Source: Zychaea mexicana (taxonomy: Eukaryota; Mucoromycota; Mucoromycetes; Mucorales; Lichtheimiaceae). From it: DNA of 64,000 nt. A model generated the notes under the pieces. The model did not search any database and was not told the DNA's origin. It saw only the letters and a program-made list of their open reading frames with translations. Positions 48,802 through 59,543 of this stretch are shown in pieces. The position numbers and the translations under genes were made by a program. The stretch lies in the NCBI RefSeq assembly GCF_025766255.1, contig NW_026516666.1:434001-498000 (forward strand). The letters are read 5' to 3'. Each line of letters begins with the position of its first letter. Position 1 is the first letter of the stretch.

Positions 48802-50504
48802 ATGGATACAGCAATGCAAGGAACGAGCATTGCTCGGGTATATGCCAGTGTCAATCTGCAACAACCCAAAGAATACTATGATTACGACTCACTCCAAGTT
48901 ACGTGGGGGTAAGTTACCACTTTTTCTTTTTTTTGCTTGGCCTCTCGAAACCTCAAGATATAACACACTACAACTTTATTTCTCTCTCTCTCTCTTGGAA
49001 CATTTGAGCTGTTTGTCGTTATGGATACACGTAAAGCAAATCTCTGAAAACATTTTGAAATCTTTTGTTTATTCTAGTGATCAAGATCATTATGAAATCT
49101 TTCGCAAGATTGGACGTGGCAAATACTCGGAAGTGTTTGAAGGTGTCAATACGCTGAATGGACAAAAGTGCGTCCTCAAGGTTCTGAAGCCAGTAAAAAA
49201 GAAAAAGATCAAGCGTGAAATCAAGATTCTGCAAAACTTGACGGGTGGACCGAATATCGTGGGGCTTCTGGATATTGTTCGAGACCCACAGGTTAATATG
49301 AACGAGCTTATAAAAGAGGGGAGGGAAAACGTCAATAAGGACAAGGACAATACCATGTGCTAACGAAGAAAATGGGTGGAAACACAATGTATTTTTATAT
49401 ACATAGTCGAGAGTACCTTCTTTGATCTTCGAGTCTGTCAACAACACCGAGTTCAAGATCCTCTATCCACGTTTTTCGGATTACGATGTGCGATACTACA
49501 TGCATGAGCTGTTAAAGGTATGTTTTACAAAGAGGCGGTACGATACATCTTCTTATGATTAATATTTATATGTATTACTTTTGGGGGAACGTATTAGGCT
49601 ATTGAGTACAGTCATAGTCGAGGTATCATGCACCGTGATGTGAAGCCACACAATGTCATGATTGATCACGAGAAGCGACAGGTAATAACAACAGTGACTC
49701 ATTATCGACGATAAGGCGGTATAGGATGGATCGGTAAAGAGGGGTTATTCGATAATTCACGAATACATGTATATAAACGCGTCATCATGTTTCTTTTCTA
49801 GCTTCGATTGATCGATTGGGGCTTGGCAGATTTCTATCATCCGGGCACTGAATACAACGTCCGAGTTGCCTCCAGGTGCTTCAAGGGTCCCGAATTACTC
49901 GTTGACTTCCAGCTCTACGACTACAGTTTGGATTTGTGGAGTTTCGGGTGCATGTTGGCTGGTATGGTATTCCGTAAGGAACCCTTCTTCAATGGTCAAG
50001 ACAACTATGACCAACTTGTCAAAATTGCAAGAGTGCTTGGCACCAGCAAATTGTATGAATACTTGAATAAATACAATTTGCAGTTGGACCCTCACTTTGA
50101 CAAAATCATGGGAAGGTAAACAAAAAAGAATATACACACACAGAGAGAGAGAGAAAGAGTTTGTGTGTGTGGCAATATGAAGGAATGTTCCTTTGTTAAT
50201 GACAACTTATTTTACGTCGATAATATATAGATACGCACCAAAACCTTGGTCCAAGTTTGTGAATCTATCTAACCAGCGTTATATGTCGGATGAGCTGTTT
50301 GATCTCCTGGATAATTTATTACGATACGATCATCAAGAACGACTAACAGCACAGGAAGCCATGGCGCATCCATACTTTGGTAAGTGGAAAGATTACACTG
50401 TTTTTGCCTGAAGGTTTTAAACTTTGACTCATATCCTTAAAATAATATGTTTAGCTCCTATTCGTGAAGCTGCTGCTGCTGCTGTTGCGGCAGAGGAGAA
50501 ATAG
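48802..50504 (+). CDS. Casein kinase 2 catalytic (alpha) subunit
   Basis: Constitutively active acidophilic Ser/Thr kinase. Proposed exons: 48802-48908, 49078-49291, 49407-49517, 49598-49681, 49802-50115, 50231-50379 and 50455-50504, giving 342 aa, normal for the family. CK2 hallmarks are the glycine loop [12 protein letters not shown], the basic cluster [15 protein letters not shown] (substrate and heparin site), catalytic loop [21 protein letters not shown] (DWG rather than DFG) and [19 protein letters not shown]. One unusual point: the activation segment reads [11 protein letters not shown], with Cys where CK2 normally has Tyr. The last exon encodes an alanine-rich tail ending AAEEK. All splice phases close. 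Introns are 73-169 bases. Confidence 0.96.
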
Positions 50505-52681
50505 AAAAGGCCAATTCATTTGCTTTTTTACCTTTAATTACAACAACGCGAGCACACACACATTCTCTCTCTTTCTCTCGACCTATTTTTCAACCCTCGC
50601 CGTATTTTTTATCTCATAAATGTAAAGTAGTACCTTACGTCCTCCCTGTCTTTTATTTTCCCGCAATATCTCTCTTTATTTTCATACCATTTTTTTGTCT
50701 TTATTTTTTGCATTTGTTTTATCGCGTCATAGTCTTAAGTATGTCTCTACTGGGTTGTATCTCATAGTTTCATTTTTTAAAAATGAAGATTCTATGACGC
50801 GGAAACCGACGACGCGTTTTCTTATGAGAAACAATAAAAATCTGGTTGAAGCTTTCTCTTTCTAATTTTTATATCGTCTCTCTCTCTGTGACTATGCTGT
50901 ATTTGATAATGCAACAATAATCTCGGGGCTAGGAAGAAAAGCTATTTACATGTTATGAAAAGTAAGATACAGTATGTAATATGTCGATCATAAGTGATAC
51001 ATAACTCGATGACAACTTTCTTAAACATAATGGTATATGTACATGCACATGAACAACGAAGGATTACATACATATATGCTCTTTTTACATTTGAGTAAAG
51101 CCCACATCACAACGTACATGTACCTCAAGAATACAGTAGAAACACGGGATAAGAAAGATATGTACGTACATATAAAACTTGTTTTATTATATACAGATCA
51201 AACCATGCTCAACGTTGCTTAAATAGGATATGGTATGATGATGATGATGTATGTATATATATTGACATGTAAGCCAATGGGAACGGGAGTACAGAATCAT
51301 TCTTTTGTGGAGTTCCCTGGCGGTGTTGCATGTTCATGAAGATCAAAGCATATTATACAATCTGGCGTTACCAGTAGCGTTATGCTAGCTTTTGCTTCTG
51401 TTTTACTGGTCTTTCATATGTAAGCAGCAATAGTAGCACCATCATCGGTTATTCTTACGAGCTGATCATGATACATCTTGTACATACAGACTATCAATAG
51501 TAAACGTGTGGATTTCTTTTAAAAAGAGGATTAGCCTTCTCTATCTCTTCAGCCCACTCCTAGCTAGACATACTGTACATGTTCATACATATGTACGTAA
51601 CAGACCATATCTAATAGTAGATGAGACAAACTCGTTGTATGTATTTGTCGTCATTACCGCTAAGTCGTTTTTCTGCGGATAATGTACCTAACAACAGATA
51701 CTATGATGAAAGATAAATATCAATTATTCAACTGCTTGCTGCAAAGCACATCAATTTTCTATGATCAGCAAACTTGATCAATTATAGAGCCCTCTAATTA
51801 ATCTTATTTCGCGAGGGGGTGATAATAGGCTAAAGAAACTGTTGCTTAATGACAACTAGAGTCTGTTCCTCTGGCAAATAGAAGGAAACGAAAAAGAAAG
51901 CGACTTTTCGTGATGATAACATACACTATGCAAGCCCCCGGAATCCTTTTTGTTTGCCAGGAAGCAGCAGTACTTATTGGCGCACCTAGTGAGCAGCCCT
52001 ATCCAACAACCCCTGAATTTTTGATGTCGGCTTTTGATGAGCAAGAAAGAACAAAGGATCATGGGACGCTCTTAATCACATCAAATCAAATATGAGTATT
52101 TAACTACCTTAAATAACTGCTGTAATAATAAATATGATAATACTAAATATAATATATATGTGTGTGTGTGTGTGTGTGTAAGAAATACGCAAAAAAGAAA
52201 AAGAATATAGAATATAGCAAATTAATTATATATAATGAATGAGTTTAAATAATATGCGTTAATATGTGCAAGCACAAACAACACTATACTACTACGGGGG
52301 AAGTGACGTTTGAGCTAAAGAACACACAAAAAAATAAGAGAGAGGTGGGGGGAGGGCAGTGGAAGTTGATAATAACCCACAGAAGGGAATAGAAAAGGTC
52401 AATAGCTTAATTATGTTACAAGTTGAAAGAAAGCGAAGTAAAAAGAAGGAAGCGGGTTAGAAGGAGGGTAGGAGGAGGAGGAGTTAGCAGCAGCAGCAAC
52501 ATAGGGGCAGATGTTTTTCGTTTTCCTTTTTTTTTTAATGGCGGCAGTAGTCAATTAGTGTGTTCAGATATGTGGATGAGCGAAAACAGCGCACAACGAC
52601 TTGTCTGCCTCATCCTGACGAAAAACTGTTCCCCTTCTCCTCTGCTTCCCACCCCTTATTTTCTTTTATCGCTTCCATAGA
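50505..52681. other. Long AT-rich intergenic region
   Basis: The first 350 bases are pyrimidine-rich (CK2 3' UTR). The rest contains many TACATGTA/TATATA-like simple sequences and a TG repeat at 52160-52178. No coding or RNA gene was recognised. The right end is the 3' side of a minus-strand gene. Confidence 0.45.
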
Positions 52682-53567
52682 TCAAGATGTTGTTGAGGCA
52701 GTAGCAGTAGTAGTAGTAGAAGGCTGCTGTTGCTGTTGCCGTTGCTGTTGCTTCTTCTTTCTACGCCCAGGATGTGCTGCTCCTTCCACGATACGTCGAA
52801 CCAAGACGAACACACCTTCTGACGAAACAACAATATCTATGTAATGCCAATAGATGGTCAATTTCATTATCTCTTCTTTTTTACTAACGTGAATTCCCTT
52901 CTAAAATCCACGAAAAAGGGAACCCCCCATATAACGTACACACCAGTCCTTGTTGTTTTGTGCTTTTTTTTTTGCACACCCATCCTCCTTTTGCCAATAA
53001 TTATAATGATAATGATAATAACTCACTTTGATGCATATCTGCCATGCAATATCCACCCAAATTGGCCTGCCAAAAGTAAAAGTCGGGGATACGGCTGCCT
53101 GTCTGATGAAGATTTTCGAGATCACGTTGATGCTTCAGCGTAAGTGGATGGAAATCTTGTTCTTTCAGTACTCCCCATTCAGGATGATATTGCTTTGATG
53201 GATCCATGTCTGGCGCTGATGATGGGGGCTCGGCCATAGAGCCTGTTGATGATGCTGCTGTCGCCGTCGATGTTTTCGTTGTTGTTGTTGAAGATGTTGA
53301 TGGTGGTGGTGATACTGTTGATGATACCATGGATGGGATTGGAGCGGCAGGAGTGACTGGTGCCGGATGTACTGGAGCAGCAGGCTGCCAGTGATGAGGA
53401 TGATGATGGTGAATTTGATGATGATGATGATGATGGGAAGATGTAATAGATGAAGTCGAAGACAGCAGAGGAGGTGGATGCATCAACCCATATCCTTGAC
53501 CTGACATGGTAGCACTACTGCCATTGTCATCACCGTTGTCATACGTCATTGCAGTCGTATGTGACAT
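52682..53567 (-). CDS. His/Ser/Pro-rich protein with conserved-looking C-terminal part, unknown function
   Basis: Two exons (minus): 53567-53027 (ATG at 53567) and 52836-52682, joined in phase across a GTGAGT donor and CATAG acceptor, giving 231 aa. The first half is low complexity (His run HHHHHHQIHHHHPHH at about 45-59, Ser/Thr/Pro linkers). The second half looks globular: YHPEWGVLKEQDFHPLTLKH, LENLHQTGSRIPDFYFWQAN, LGGYCMADMHQ, then VVSSEGVFVLVRRIVEG and a basic GRRKKKQQQRQ tail. I do not recognise the domain. The coherent reading across the splice junction supports a real gene. The 5' side faces a 6-kb region poor in genes. Confidence 0.65.
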
Positions 53568-54070
53568 TTTGGTTGGAACTAGCTGAGATGTATTATTAAG
53601 TATTATGAAATATTAAAAGAAAGAGAGAAGTAGAAGAGAAAGAGGAGCGGGGGAAGAAGGAAGGGGTTGCGAAACCACCTTTATATAACAAAGCCGACAG
53701 ATCATGAAGGGTTGGATGTAAGGACTTTTTTTTATGCATGTACGTTACAGGTAACTACTACTACGCTATGTAGCATTGGCGTGCCTCTCACTCTTCTTTT
53801 ATTGCTCCCCACGTATACGCAACTTACTGGGCATACCCTGTTTTCTAAACTGCTAAGAGAGGAGATGATAGAGTAAATTAACAAAGATTATATAAGGTTA
53901 TGATGTGCTCCATGATATATACATTTAACGTTCGTTATCATGAGAATGGGATGGACCGTGCTTGTGCTGCGCGCGATCAGCTTCAAGAAAGACACACCCA
54001 GTACAGTGAGAAAAGTTGTTGGTATGTGTGTCGTGTCGATCTCTATTAGAATATTAAAGCCAGGTGCCTT

Positions 54071-54106
<36 letters not shown>

Positions 54107-54871
54107 TATTTCTTTAAGTATGTGTGTGCGTGCGTGTATATGGTCCGTTGTTGGACATACTAGGGGTGTGTACGTGTGGGGGTGGGGGTGGGGAATGCAA
54201 TTATCAACACTCCTCGTCTCTCTATCTAACACACCCCTTTCCAACCCATCCACCCCCCTTATTTTTATTCGCATCATAGATTATTATCTCTGGACCAATC
54301 TCTTTGAAAACGTATGTGCACACCAAAGCAGTCAGCTTGTTATAATTAAGAGCATCAGTAATTTTCATTGTCGGGTATATCAACGACCGACAGGTGTGGT
54401 TGTCATACGTCCTCTCTCTCTCTCTTTCTCTCTCTTTTCCCTATTTCTTTTATACATGCTAAACGTACAAATTCGATGCGAGGTAGCACGGTTGCGACAG
54501 TTCCGGGTCACACAACGATGACGCAGCACAGATTTTTATATTCTAACAATGTACTCTGGAAACAAAAAAAAAAAAAGAGATCAGTGAATATCCTCCATGT
54601 CAAGAAAACTTGATCGCTTCCAATCATTCAAAAAGTGAATTGGCGTTGTCAATGCAGCCAGGAGGGAAATAACCTTGTAACGCTAACTTGTCATAGAAAG
54701 TAAACTCAATTCGTAAGCTCAAAAGTACTACCAAGTTCCAACCACTTTCGGGGCACTTTCCAACATAACACCCCCCCCCACCCGCGGAAAACGTGGACTG
54801 CATGCGCGCTGTTGTTATACTCAGCCCTCTCTTTTATATTCTCTTTGCCTGACGAAAAACAATATACGTGA
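53568..54871. other. Microsatellite-rich intergenic region
   Basis: A CT run at 54072-54102, GT and G-rich runs at 54120-54190 and a second CT tract at 54412-54437. A plus-strand frame near 54478-54560 (MRGSTVATVPGHTTMTQHRF) could be an upstream exon of the candidate gene at 54.9-55.4 kb, but no clean join was established. Confidence 0.4.
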
Positions 54872-55445
54872 GTGCACCGGAAACGAGAAAAGGGCAAAGT
54901 AAAGCCGGGGAAGTATAGTAATAGGGCGACATTCCAACATCAACAATGTATATACAATACTGCTGTTGAGTGCAGCGGTATACATGCAGTAGTATGTATA
55001 GTTTATAGCTGCGGCTGTGCACAACACATCCGAAGTAGCATCTACTCACGACGTTCTGGAACACAACACTATGGAGTGGGGAGGTTAAGCGCGCTCATTA
55101 GCTTGTCGAAACGCCTGATTGCATTCACGTCATCTATCGACAGCGAGACCAGCCTGACCTCAATCAAAGATACTACATACCCGTAAAATCAAGGGAGATG
55201 AGGAGGTGTCGCTCCGATATTGTATGTAGTAATTAAGATGCTTGTAATAATCGTCCTCACAAGCTAACCCCCTCCCTCTCGTTCTTCTTTGCCTATTTGT
55301 ACCCCACAGTACAAATCCAAAGAATGGGGAGACAGGTTGGAATGAAGCATTAAATTCTTTAATTGAAGTTTATCCTTTCTACAAGTCTATCTTTAACCAT
55401 CAGTTGTCGGCCTATCGAGTTTCAAGTAGTCGATTGATTTCTTGA
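54872..55445 (+). CDS. 3' part of a candidate gene of unknown function (two exons)
   Basis: An open frame through 54872-55182 joins in phase to 55310-55445 across an intron with GTAAAA donor, CTAAC branch site (55263-55267), a long pyrimidine tract and CCCACAG acceptor, one of the best-formed acceptors in the window. The joined product includes RSGTQHYGVGRLSALISLSK, SIDSETSLTSIKDTTYP, then TNPKNGETGWNEALNSLIEV and YPFYKSIFNHQLSAYRV before the stop. There is no in-frame ATG in the first piece, so upstream exon(s) are missing, and the true 5' edge of this exon may be near 55010. No family recognised. Confidence 0.35.
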
Positions 55446-57687
55446 CATTATTATGTATCGTAAAAAAACTAATGCAATTGTCTCCCAAAGCCGCCCATTC
55501 ATTGTCATGGACCTTGGAAAGCCTTGAAAGAGCATCAAACGGTGGCTGAGTGACATGTCAAGTTGAGCTGCACGAAGTCGACGATGTCATTAAAGAAGGG
55601 AGAAAGAGGCTACGCATAATAGCGATGGATATACATAGTACATATATACGGCAGCAGGGAGAAAAAAGAACATGATGCTGTTTTTTTATATGCACGCATC
55701 CATCAGTAGTGTCGTTCTGTTTCTACATAAAGTGGATGTGGTGTGATAAAGAACTCACGCCGATGCATGTGTATGCCCTCCGCGAAGCAATTTTTGCTGC
55801 TGTCGTGATGACAGCACAAAATATAATAATACGGTGAAGCACTATTTACTACTATTATGCTTTATACAAACTGGATCTTAGATCGAAAAGCGCCCGAAGG
55901 TCGTGCAAACTATTTTTTTACCTAACAGCAGCAACAGGCGCCAAGCTCGTCCTACTCATTATTAAAGATCTACAGACGCTCTGTCTATCCATCCCACTAT
56001 TATCGGCGCGTCAATAAGTGCAGTAAAAAGAAAGGGAGGGGCGACACTACGTATGTATCCACTTGAATTAAAAAGACTACTAATATGCTATGCTATGTAC
56101 TGTATACGGCACCATACTTATGTACATACCAGCTGCTAATCCACACAGTAGCAGCAAAAACACACACTTGCCTTTCACCCTTCTACATAACTCTGTGTAT
56201 GCAATATTCCCGCTTCATACAAGGGGATGATAATGATGCCCAGTATACATATCCAATCAATGTGTAGTACGCCCGAGCGAAAGCATAAGAAAACAAGGTT
56301 GTTCACGGGGCCTTCTGTGGCTGTTGTCTACACTACTACCAGGATGCACTAGTAATAAGAAGGGGTATACAGTTTTTGAAAAGACCAAAAAAGCTTGTAC
56401 TCGTTACATCAAAGTATGACAAACGCGCGTTTTGACACGTCATACACACGTAAAACAACAACATCAGCACCATGTGCAACACAAACGAACGAGCAAAAAA
56501 AAAAAAAGAGGACATGTTCATGATCATCTTGTCCGAGTATCACATTGACTACTGTAACAGCTATGGTGCAACGTCAACAGGCCAAAGTTTGTGCCATATT
56601 TCTGGTCCGCGCAATCGGCTTTTTCTCTTTTTTAAAACAACAAAAGACGGAATGCATGAGAGACGGATCACAGGGCTCGAGATGAACTTGTTATGGTGCA
56701 TCTTCGCCAATTGTACACAATACAAACAGTTGTTGTTGTTGTTGTGGGCGTCTCGGTGCATACTTAAATTGGCACTCCTCCCTCCCTCTCTCTCTCTCTC
56801 CAAACCCCCAACCACATATCGCCTTTCTATTATACGACCGAACCCCCCAATGAAAAAAAAACTCTCTTTTGCACGCATCCGTCATCTTTGTTCGTCGATC
56901 TGACCCCGTGGTATCAAATAAAGTGTTTGTGTGTGTGCTCACTTGCTTGCTGCTGATGTACACTTGGGTGTTTAGTGATAATTTGCGAGCTTAGCCATTT
57001 AGAGCAATCCTATTTGTTTAGAGCTATATGACCATGCTTTAGTAGTGATAGTACAAAGAAGAAGCTTTTTTTATTATATATATAATTCTTTAAGTTGCGT
57101 TTTTTTAACAGTACATAATACAGATAAAAGAAATGTGAGGGGTTGACAACTTTTAGGAAATGGATGGATTTTTGTGTATATATCATAGTGAAGTAGTATG
57201 TAATTTTTGCTTTTTGTTCGTGGTTTTATACAATGGGTTTATATGTAGAGAGATAGAGAGAAAGAGCCGTATAAAAGAAAAAGGAAAAGCATGATGAAAC
57301 GAAAAGAAACGTACTTTTTGGAGAGATAGAGCGAGAAGAATGATGAATGGATGATGCGTATATACAAGGAAAAGAAAGCATGAGGGAAGAGAGCGAGAGC
57401 GAGAAAGGCGGTTGCAGCTGCAAAAGAAAAAGAAATGATGGATGAGGTAAGGTAGTGGATATAGTGCCAAGCAGTTATACATGAGAAAACGAAAGAGATT
57501 GAAAGAGAAGAGCAAAATATAAAACAAAAGCAAGTTAGACCTTCATTCTCCCCGAGACAGAAGAGCGAGAGAGGGCGGAATTGGTAGAGCACAAAGCATG
57601 AGCGATTAAGCATCATGGTTGTGGTTGTAATAATAGCATTGCTGTAGTTTGTTAGCCGGCCAACAAAAAGAGAAAGAGACGGGGAAA
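55446..57687. other. Long intergenic region, nothing recognised
   Basis: AT-rich, with a CT tract near 56785-56801 and purine-rich sequence at 57240-57600. Minus-strand open frames at 57183-57736 are low-complexity Leu/Ser/Phe translations of that purine-rich DNA and are not credible genes. Confidence 0.45.
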
Positions 57688-57855
57688 TCACTTGAGATAA
57701 GGACACACTTTGTGCTGATGTCCGTATTTGCCACACCAGGTGCTAAAAATGTAAGGATTAGTACTTGGTAATCATGTACACATACGCGAAAAGAGGTAGA
57801 GTAAGACATACCACTGACCACCTTTTAAATCTAGCGGCGGGATTCTTGGATACAT
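57688..57855 (-). CDS. Micro-protein with one CCHC zinc knuckle (two exons)
   Basis: Minus strand: exon 57855-57812 (ATG at 57855) and exon 57742-57688, separated by a 69-base intron with GTATGT donor and TTTTTAG acceptor. The product is 32 aa: a short Pro/Leu leader (MYPRIPPLDLKGGQ) followed by CTWCGKYGHQHKVC and PYLK. This is an exact C-x2-C-x4-H-x4-C zinc knuckle at Cys15, Cys18, His23 and Cys28; the first Cys codon is split by the intron. Such knuckles bind RNA or single-stranded nucleic acid. The frame is open upstream to about 57975, so these could instead be the last two exons of a longer gene whose other exons I did not find. The intron-split exact motif makes chance unlikely. Confidence 0.5.
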
Positions 57856-59543
57856 GCTGATGCTTTCGAAACGGAGATTACTGACGACGCGTTGGGTGTG
57901 TGATGTGTGTTCTCGAGTTGGGAGAAAGTGAGGCCAGCTATGTTGTGTGTGTTCCAGAAGAGTAAGATTCAGCACAAGACCAAGACAAAAAAGAAGAGAG
58001 AAAAGGCGAGGAGATAGAAAGCTCTTTTATATTAGAGTTGACCGATCCGATTGTATTACGGAATGTCACAATAAGGTTCATGTCCCCCATCCATCCTCTC
58101 TCTCTCTCTCTCTCTCGCTATCTCTCACTGTGCGTGCGTTGTGTGTCAACAATGTGCCGGGCTAAAAAGAAGGTTGATGGGTTGGTTGTGTGTTCCCGAC
58201 ATACTGGGGATGAAATGGGAAGCGAAGTTATTTAAGAGCTAGTTTGATTGATTGACTTATTCAAGGTTGCAGCAGGCGCTAATGGCTGCTAATCTCACTT
58301 GTCCATTCGGTTCCGGTCATGGGTTCCCGGTGTGGTTGGCGGTGGGGGAGAGAATGAAGGTTCAGTTGTTGCTCAACAGTCTTTGAAAAGAGGGAGGGGA
58401 GGTTGTCGATGTATAATATAAAGGGTGGGAGTTGGGGGTTAGGGAGGGTAGAGCGAAGGAAAGAACAATTCTTCTTTGACAGCCGAAATGGCACACGCGC
58501 TACTACTACTACAACAACAAAAAGCGCCATTTAGTCGAATAAAGGAAAAGTGTATATTTAGCAAGTGTCAGAGGTTAAGATTGCCTTTCATGGTGTAACG
58601 GCCTTCTTGAAGTTTCACTTGACGAGCATTAATACTATTTGTGCGTTTTTTTTGTTGCTGTAATAGTAGTAGTGTGTGTTGTGTGCTAGGTGGGACGCTT
58701 GAAAGTTCAAAGGCTGGATAGATGGAATGAATCAACCCAACAAAAGACTAGCTGTTCGATTTTTTAATGAGGAAGGGCGAAGATCGATCCGGGTGTTATG
58801 CGTATACATTTTTATTTACAACCCCACCGCAACTCAACAACCTTCAACCCCCAATTCGCTTTGCGTCTTGCCGAACCGGTTCCGGAGGAGTTATTTGTCG
58901 GGGGGGGGGTGTTGATTACGGACTAAATAAAGAGAAGAACAAGTTTGTTATCACCGCTCCACGCGTTGTGCTACACACATTGTCCTGAAAATTGCTATGA
59001 GCACGAACCTAAAAAGCCTTTGCGTCTTCCAGAACAAAAAGCAAACACGAACGCAAATGGGCGCCGCCAAAAGCAAAGATAAAAAAACAACAGCCCGGGT
59101 CCGTGCTCCGTGAAATGCCAAAGCGAATTTTGTTTATTGTTTACTAACTCTGTGTTGCATGCGAATTGGTGTGTCAAAGAAAGAAAGAAAAAGGAAATAG
59201 CGAGCTGGGAGAGAGAGAGAAGGCTGTGGGTTGATGTCACAAGGAAGAGTGGGTTACGTGCACTCAAAGTAGGTTGGTGTGTGTGGTAATGGGGGTGGTG
59301 CTGTTGTGTGTATGTCAAGCGTACGTATGTGCGTGCGTGCGTGTGAATAAAGTAGAATGTTGATGTGCGGGATAGAGAGACAGATATGTGTGGTTGTGTG
59401 TATGCGCGTTTTTCAAGTAGTTTGATAGTAGGGAGATAATGGCAGCGCGAGGTTAGGATGTTCGGGAACGTATTTAAAAAGTAAAAGAGAAAATGATAAT
59501 AAAAAAAAGACTATATATGAAGAATTCTAGAACAAAAGTAAAA
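57856..59543. other. Microsatellite-rich intergenic region with one possible terminal exon
   Basis: CT, GT and GA tracts throughout (for example 58097-58120 and 59200-59350). On the minus strand, 58657-58568 after a TATTACAG acceptor encodes 29 residues (including SINARQVKLQEGRYTMKGN) then a stop, and may be a terminal exon of an unidentified gene. The right end contains the 3' side of the Cas1-like gene. Confidence 0.35.

Noticed and set aside
57183..57736. Long minus-strand open frames rich in Leu, Ser and Phe
   Set aside because: They are translations of purine-rich simple sequence, mutually overlapping in several frames, without domains or splice context.
58997..59114. Plus-strand frame containing MGAAKSKDKK, resembling a myristoylation start
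   Set aside because: Only 18 codons follow that Met before a stop, with no convincing splice continuation.
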